Shown here: positions 57,208-64,000 of the stretch, piece after piece
Layout: every line of letters starts with the position of its first letter
How positions within the stretch are numbered: the stretch's first letter is position 1
Source of the DNA: Rhea pennata
Taxonomy: Eukaryota > Chordata > Aves > Rheiformes > Rheidae
NCBI RefSeq assembly: GCF_028389875.1
Contig: NC_084676.1
Coordinates: forward strand, 1,736,001-1,800,000
Direction of reading: 5' to 3'
Length of the DNA stretch: 64,000 bases
The notes under the pieces: generated by a model
The model's database searches: none
Seen by the model: only the letters and a program-made list of their open reading frames with translations
Told to the model about the DNA's origin: nothing
Position numbers and translations under genes: made by a program

Positions 57208-59643
57208 ATGCACGGCGAACGGAGTTTGCAATGGCAGCTCCTGCTGCTGCTCGGAGCCCTCTCCTCCCTGCCGCCCCCCAGCAGCGCCCAGCTCCACTAC
57301 TCCGTGCCCGAGGACCGCGAGCCGGGCTCCTTCGTGGGCGACGTGGCCAAGGACCTAGGGGTGGAGGTGCGGAGCCTGGCTGCCCGCAGCCTGCGGCTGG
57401 TGAGTGAGGGGGAGCAGCAGCACTTCCAGGTGGACCTGGCGGCGGGGGTGCTGCTCCTCCACAGCAGGCTGGACCGGGAGGTGCTGTGCGGCCAGAGCCC
57501 CACGTGCTCCCTGCACCTCCAGCTCGTCATGGAGAATCCCCTCCAGCTCCACCGCGTCCAGGTGGACATCCTCGATGTGAACGACAACGCGCCCCAGTTC
57601 CCCAAGCATGAAGTGGCTTTGGAGATCACTGAAGTAGCCAACCCCGGGACTCGGCTACCCCTGGAGGTAGCAGAAGACCCAGATATGGGCTCCAACTCCA
57701 TCGCCACCTACGAACTCAGCCCCAGTGAGCATTTCGCCCTGGCTATCAACATGAGAGGAGATGGTGTTAAAATGCCTGAGATTGTACTCAAGAAAGCACT
57801 GGATAGAGAGAAAGTGGCTGTCCATCATTTAACCCTGACAGCTCTGGATGGAGGGAATCCAGTGAAATCTGGCACTGCCAAGGTCACCATCCATGTCCTG
57901 GATGCAAATGACAACCCACCTGTCTGCTACCCACCTGTATCCAAAGTGCATCTGGAGGAGAATGTGCCAGTGGGCACTCTGGTCACCAAGCTGAATGTCA
58001 CTGATTTGGATGAAGGCCCCAATGGGGAAGTGGAGTATTCTTTCAAAACAAGCAATAATCCACCTGGAAAGTTCACCAGGCTGTTCACCCTAGATCCTCA
58101 GACAGGGGAGATCAGAACCAAAGCCCCACTGGACTATGAGGAATCCAGTGCTTATGAGATTGCAGTTCGAGCCAGAGACAAGGGATCACCAGCCATGGAG
58201 GGACACTGTCACCTGCGAGTGGAATTAATCGATATCAATGATAACAGTCCGGAGATTGTGCTGACCTCTCTCTCCAGCCCAGTGCAGGAGGACGCAACCC
58301 CAGGAACTGTGATTGCCCTCATTGGTGTGAAGGACAGCGATTCTGGTGACAATGGTCAGGTCCGCCTGCAGATAGCAAAAGATCTCCCATTCAAACTTGT
58401 GTCATCTTTCAAAGAACACTTCTCACTGGTCACAGATGGTCCGCTTGATCGGGAGAAGTCCAGTGGATACAACATCACTGTAAGGGCTACGGATTCAGGG
58501 TCCCCAGAGAGGGCCACGCAAAAAACAATTTTCCTCCAGATTGCTGACGTGAATGATAATGCTCCAAGCTTCTCCAGCTCTTCCTACACAGCTCACATTC
58601 AAGAAAACTCCCTCCCCGGGGCCTTTGTCTTTTCAGTGACAGCATCTGACCCTGATGAGGGAAGCAATGCCAAGCTGTCTTACTCCATCCTGGACAACGG
58701 AATGCAAGATTTACCTATCTCAACTTACTTCCAGATAGACCAGGATAATGGCACCATCTACACCATCCAGGCTTTGGATTATGAGCAGGACAAGGTGTTC
58801 CAGGTGCCTGTGGAGGTGAAAGATGCTGGGTCTCCAGCTCTGAGCAGCACTGCTGTGGTCCATGTGTTTGTCCTGGACCAGAATGACAATGCCCCCACCA
58901 TTGTCTACCCATCTGTTCCCAAGGGCACTGCCTTCCACCAGAGCATCCCAGCCTCAGCAGAACCTGGCTATTTGGTCACCAAAATTGTAGCTGTGGATGC
59001 TGATAGTGGCCACAATGCCTGGCTGTCCTACCAGCTGGAGGAAACTGCTGAAACTTTGCCTTTCCGTGTAGAACACCGCTCTGGAGAGATAAGGGTCACA
59101 CAGACCCTTCGGGACTCAGAAGGTCCCTATAAGTTGGTGATTGTAGTGAGGGACAACGGGACACCATCCCTCTCAGTCTCTGTGGCAATAGTCATCTCTC
59201 TGGAGGAGAACAGCATACAGGATTTTGCCAAGTCCATGGACCTCCCCAAATCTTCTCCCAAGGAAACCAATCTAACTCTTTATCTCATCATCTCCCTTGT
59301 GTCCATTTCTTTAGTGACTTGTGTGATGTTTGCTGTCGTGGGTGCCAGGTGTCTCAAAGCTGGCTCTGGCTCCAGCTGGACCCTCATGGGCTGCTGCCGA
59401 GGGACAGGCCGCAAGCCCGCCTCCCATTTCCGTGGGCAGCTGAAGCCAGACGGCTTCATCAAGTACCTGGATGTGGGAGGAGCGGGCCTGACGTCCCAGG
59501 CACAGCAGTACACATCTTGTTTCTCTCCCATGTCTGATCAAAGTGATTTCCTCTTTGTAAAACCTTTCAGCCATTCTAGTACCGCGGAAAGCATGGCTGC
59601 CTATGAGCAGGCGACCAGCACCTTAGCGAGTCCCTGTGATGGG
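57208..59643 (+). CDS. Protocadherin gamma C-type variable exon closest to constant region, orthology uncertain
   Basis: 812-codon variable exon: signal peptide (LLLLLGALSSLPPPSSA) then QLHYSVPEDREPGSFVGDVA, EC1 loop CGQSPTC, linkers DVNDNAP, DANDNPP, DINDNSP, DVNDNAP and DQNDNAP, and a membrane segment at about 688-715. The tail has GFIKYLDVGG and YTSCFSPMSDQSDFLFVKP. The IKYLDVGG word recalls IKFVDVGG of mammalian C4, while the CFSPxSDxSDF motif is shared with the two preceding C exons. The donor GGG|GTAAGA (strong) is in phase 0. Position nearest the constant exons would suggest C5 by mammalian order, but the sequence does not. EC3 onward has near-ordinary codon use. Intact. Confidence 0.92.
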
Positions 59644-61539
59644 GTAAGAGATGGGTGTTTTTTGCTGTCTTGTTTGCTAAGTGCAATGATCCATACTGTC
59701 CAGGTTACTTTGCTGTTCGGTGTCTGTCCTTCAGCTAAATAAGGTGGCCTCAGGGAATGTATGTTACCTTCACCTGCCCAGGAAGTGGCTGGTGAAAGAT
59801 TTGGCTCTGCATGATGGAGTGATGGCAAGGGGGTGAAAGTCACTGTAAAATCAAAGACTGTGTACTTGTAGCAGCTGGGCTAAGACTGGAGAATTTTCTT
59901 TTGGCCTTCTTGGTACTCTTTTCTTTTTAAAGGGATTCTTAGCGTGGTCAGTATGATGATTTTGGGGGCATTTAACTTCTTGATTCTGTTTAACCCCTTT
60001 ATTCTGCATGTCATATGAAACTAGACACGAGAGAAAGTTATCCGTAAAGCAAAGTTTATCAGTGCTTATCTTGCTCTGTTTTAGAGGTGTGTTGCAGAAA
60101 TTTCTGTTTCTTTACTCTGAAATGTTAACTGCTGATTGTGCCCTGGCAAGGGATCATTTTCGAACTTGGTCATTTAAAGCAAGGGGCTTGAATTCATAGT
60201 TCATCACCAGAAGTAGTGGCATTTTCTCAGAGGTCCCGATGACCTTATCTGCCCTCGAACTTGACAAGACCTAGGCAGTAGAGTGCTTCAAAACCTTCAG
60301 CCACTTTTATGTGTATGTCTAAATATGGATGTAGGTGTCTGCATTTAGCTGTACCTTTTATAACTTTGGGATATAGCTGAAAAGACTTTTTGTGTCAGTA
60401 AATGCCTGCCCTAAATTTGAAAGTAGTAATTGCAACAGGAATTCAAAAAATAGATTGGGAAGGGCTTATTTAGTGGGAGATTGTGTGTCAGTGTGTGCAG
60501 AAAATGTGTGTATCGGAAATCTAGAGGACAAGCATTTAAACAACTTGATTTGCATGCGGCATGGGTAACAGTGGGGCCTCTATTTTAAGGAAGTCAGTAA
60601 TTTATTCTAATGTATTCCTTTACCAGAATCATCAAAGCTTTGGGGAAATTAGTAAAATCACATCTACTAAATAAGAATCTAGGTCAGCTGTATCCGTCTT
60701 CAATTTTCCGTAGTAATTGCATGTACAGGCAGAATAATCCTGTAAAACTTCTGTTACACTGTGTAGATTTTGAACTGCTCATTCCTAAGGTAACTGAGAG
60801 AAATGTTATCCTTTCCAGGTAGCATGTTATCACTCGGGAATTAATTAAGAAGATTACGATTTTAGGAAGTGTGCGTCTTTCAGACAGAAAACAGTTCTGC
60901 TATTTAGTGCTCTTCACAAAGGCATGATTCAAACAAATAAATGCACAGTCCTGTTTCGTATCCTTCCTTATTTACAAAATGTCCATTGTCTGATGGTAAA
61001 ATAACATGGACAGAAAGCAATACAAGGCCTACTAATGAAGTTACAAAGTATGTTGCTGTGTCTGACTATTGTGTCCCCTGAACAAATACTGCTTTTTCTG
61101 TGTTGTCGGAAGTTCATTCTTTTCTCTGTGGACAGAAAAATATTGCAGTGCTCCAAGGCCACAGCATCTAGGAAAAGTCATTCAAACACAATGTGTGAAA
61201 TCAAGATCTCAGGCAGGCCTTTTTAAGGACAGAAGAAGGACAGATTAGGAAGGTCTGTTATCATTTTACCTTCTGGCATTAAAAGCATCTTTCCCAGTAT
61301 CAATTAACTCTGCCACCCCCACCCTCCCCCCTTACACTCCTCCAAGCTCATTACTTTGGTACCATTTCTCCTGCTAAATTGATGCCCTTATCAGTTTGTT
61401 TCATGCTTCATTTCTTTCACAGCCTGGTTTCCTGAGCTGCCTTGGAAGATTATTCTCTGAATAGTTTTGTCATGCTTTTTAGTATTCACACTGTTTGCAG
61501 TAGTTCAAAAATACTCAGGAAAGAGGGGTGGGTTTGGTG

Positions 61540-61582
<43 letters not shown>

Positions 61583-61708
61583 TTCTAGTTGATTTGCTTT
61601 ACTTCGAAAGAATATTCTGATATTCCAGACTGAAATAATCCAGGATCCGTTTGCTTTGGTTTCAAACAGAAGAACAGAAGCATTAATTTTTTCCTATTTT
61701 CTTTGCAG
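59644..61708 (+). other. Intron between last variable exon and constant exon 1
   Basis: AT-rich, with no gene or exon recognised. The frame of the last C exon reads on to a stop at 59740. It contains the 38-T tract at 61544-61581 and ends at the acceptor AG at 61707-61708. Confidence 0.85.
61544..61581 (+). repeat. Poly(T) tract upstream of constant exon 1
   Basis: 38 consecutive T, ending 127 bases before the first base of the constant exon. Confidence 0.95.
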
Positions 61709-61767
61709 CAAGCTCAGCCTAACACAGATTGGCGCTTCTCTCAGACCCAGAGACCTGGAACTAGTGG
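61709..61767 (+). CDS. PCDHG: Protocadherin gamma constant exon 1
   Basis: 59-base exon between acceptor TTTGCAG and donor GG|GTGAGT. In phase 0 it encodes [19 protein letters not shown] plus two bases of a glycine codon. This is the first piece of the shared gamma cytoplasmic tail; the mammalian exon is also 59 bases and differs by only a few residues. Every variable exon upstream ends in phase 0, so each can join here in frame. The exon leaves in phase 2. The following constant exons (starting SQNGD in mammals) were not found up to 64000 and should lie farther downstream. The tail is the part common to all gamma isoforms and is used for signalling and trafficking. Confidence 0.96.
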
Positions 61768-64000
61768 GTGAGTGCATTTTTTCCATGTATGTGTCCAGTG
61801 CAGGTTTTAATCCTTTCTGTGCTGGTTGTAGTGCTGGAAGGTCCTGAATTGTCAGCTCTGAGGATGGATTTTCTGTTTTTTTTTTTTTTTTTTTTTTTTT
61901 TGGTAGAACTGTCCAGCTGAAGAATCAGAAGTAGTGCTGTTCCTGTGTTAGCTCTGTCTGATGCTGGTGTGACAGCTATTTGGAATAGTGTGTCTGGTTT
62001 TGGTATCTGCAGTTCAAGAGGGACACTCAGGAACTAGAGCGAGCTCCAGATGAAATTGTGAGATATGCAAAGAACTGGAAAACATGCTTCATAGAGGACA
62101 GCTTGTTATCTAAAGCAGATATTGAGTATTTAGACAAGATTTAGGCAGATTCTGTGTCCAAAATCATGATTCCTCCTCCTGCTCAGAGGCTACTGAAATC
62201 TCTGTGTGAGTCCCTTTTCCAGCCAGAGACCCTTATGCTCTGTGTTGTTAATTGTATTACCTGCTCTGACTTTCAGCACCTAATGTCGAACTCCTGTGTA
62301 AACCCCCAAGACAGCCAGAAGTTGGGCAGATGGGCCCCAAGTCCTCAAAGGTCTGGCTAGAAAAATGTGCCTTAGTAACATCTAACTCATCTCAGCAGGA
62401 CCATGTTCTTTCAAAATACAAGTGTACCTGCTTTCTCCTATGAGCTAGTCTGACTGATAGAATTAGTGTTGGGAGATTGGGATCCGGTTCCAATTGTTTG
62501 GGATTTTGGACTCATTCTCACATTCCTTGGGAAATGCCATAACCAACACAGGGTGGTTCATGCAGAGTTGGAGCCCTCCCCACTCTTTGCCCTGGAGCTG
62601 GGCAACAGAGCAGAGGCACACTAAGGGAGAAGAAATTAGATCTAGTATGTCAGGAAACTCACAGGGCAGAGGTCTCCCAAGGTCTGGTCTTGTTCTCAAA
62701 ACTATGTCTGAGTTTTTGCTAATGGATATGTAATGTCAAAATGATATGAAGCCCTGGAAGCAGAACAGGGGGCCTGCCTCCTGACTGAGTACCCATCTCT
62801 CGACTGTTCTCTCTCTTGCCTCTGACTCAAAAAAATTTGCTTTCCTTGCTGCACAGTGAGAAAGCATTGACAGAAAATGTTCAGCAAGTGCCCTTCACCT
62901 CTCCCATCTCCCTTCCTAGTTCATAGGCAGAGGGAGGAGATGCTCTTCTGAGAATGAACTTTGTTGAGCACTGTAAGGGTAAGAAAGAGTTATGTAAGAA
63001 GTACACCCTCCTGTGTAAAAACCTTAACCACTAGATTGTTGTGTATGAGGTGACTGGAGAAAAAGCTTCAGGATAATTTATATGTGAAAAGATTGTAACA
63101 CCTGGCTGGAAGAAATAGGAGTAAATTCTGATGCTGTGCTTCCTTGGCTGGATGGGTCAGGCATCTTATCTCTGCAGATAAGTGAGGAGCTCACATTTCT
63201 GTGCTTCACAGTTCTTGTTGGCCAGCCTGGGCGGCTCCCTCCGAGGTTTTGACCACCCCATAGGGAGATCCCAGGGGTCTAGATTCCGGAGTTGGGACTT
63301 GCAGTTAAGCATTTACAACAGCTAACTGTTTACTGTTTGAATCCTTCACTCGATCTGGCTCAATAATTTAACTTAGCAGAGAGAACGTCAAGAGACTGCT
63401 GTAGTCACTGGAACAGTTTTCCCAGAGTTCAGTTGAATTCCCCATCACTGACAACTTTTTAATCAAGAAAAATACTTCTAAACACTTACACCCGAGTTCA
63501 AATGATAATTGTCTGGAAAACCCTGTTATGCAGAAATGCACAAGCGCCACTGTAATAGTTTTGCTATAAGAAGTGAGTAAATGAACCCCTTCAGAGCAGC
63601 TCTGTTGCTCTCCGTCCTAGCATCATGCTGGAGCTCTTCAAGGCACAGCGTTAATGCAGTGCTGACCTACATAGCTCAGTGATAGCGACCTTTCCTCAGG
63701 ACTCTATCAGGACTTCACACCAGTCCCCCAGCTACTGGCTACAGCTCTTCACAGCCTCCAGACCCTTTCCAGTTCCTAAGCGGGAGTGGCAACACTTGGG
63801 ATGGGAAGTGGGGGGGCAAGCAGGAAGGAAGCCTCAGACAGCTCAGGGGCAGCTGAAATAGCACCACGTGCTGATTCTGGCACATGTGCCATAGGTTTGT
63901 CCTATGATCTGTGAACTGGGTGATCAGGTGTCCGGTGTAGTCCTTGAAACAGCCTCCAAAGGCTCGTATCAGTGCCAGTTCTGGCAGAGCTTTTCATAAC
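61768..64000 (+). other. Intron after constant exon 1 (window end)
   Basis: No exon, repeat family or regulatory element recognised apart from a 26-T tract at 61876-61901. Constant exon 2 was looked for and not seen. Confidence 0.75.
61876..61901 (+). repeat. Poly(T) tract downstream of constant exon 1
   Basis: 26 consecutive T, starting 109 bases after the end of the exon. Confidence 0.95.

Noticed and set aside
61768-64000. Search for constant exons 2 and 3 (coding SQNGD... and the lysine-rich end)
   Set aside because: No matching peptide with splice sites was seen, so they are taken to lie downstream.

Overview
This window comes from a vertebrate genome, almost certainly a bird. It holds the 3' part of the clustered protocadherin gamma locus (PCDHG), with every gene on the + strand. 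The avian call rests on a CR1 LINE 3' end at about 13948-14346 that ends in the typical ATTCTGTG-type octamer repeats, and on very GC-rich variable exons. I cannot name the species.

Layout: eight A/B-type variable exons alternate strictly. A1 (2-1363) is cut by the window start, then come B1 (5560-8001), A2 (10597-13047), B2 (17545-19986), A3 (22588-25044), B3 (28234-30675), A4 (32598-35045) and B4 (38792-41209). Four C-type variable exons follow: PCDHGC3 (44700-47132), a PCDHGC5-like exon (51192-53642) and two more of uncertain orthology (54186-56609 and 57208-59643). The last recognised exon is the 59-bp first constant exon (61709-61767). Constant exons 2 and 3 were not found and should lie beyond the window. 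A1-A4 and B1-B4 are labels local to this window.

How it works: each large variable exon encodes a signal peptide, six cadherin (EC) repeats, one transmembrane segment and a short cytoplasmic tail. Each ends in phase 0 at a splice donor. From its own promoter, each is joined to the shared constant exons, which supply a common cytoplasmic tail. This gives a set of cell-surface homophilic recognition proteins for neuronal identity and self-avoidance. All eleven complete variable exons are intact. A conserved promoter element with a CGCT core (the CSE, a likely CTCF site) lies 215-411 bp upstream of the start codon of A2-A4, B1-B4 and C3. I could not find it at the last three C-type exons, which instead have GC-rich upstream regions, two of them with CCAAT boxes.

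Evolution: the A/B part is a tandem array of roughly 10-12 kb A+B units, heavily reshuffled. B1, B2 and B3 are nearly identical throughout. B4 matches them only in EC1 and EC4-EC6 and keeps its own EC2-EC3, membrane segment and tail. The intergenic flanks pair up in different combinations, showing repeated unequal exchange and gene conversion. Points for a second look include a tandem GTNNGT splice donor in B1-B3 that could give constant-less isoforms, a fourth C-type exon with an unexpected order, an orphan CpG/CCAAT promoter-like island between C3 and the C5-like exon, and long T tracts on both sides of the constant exon.
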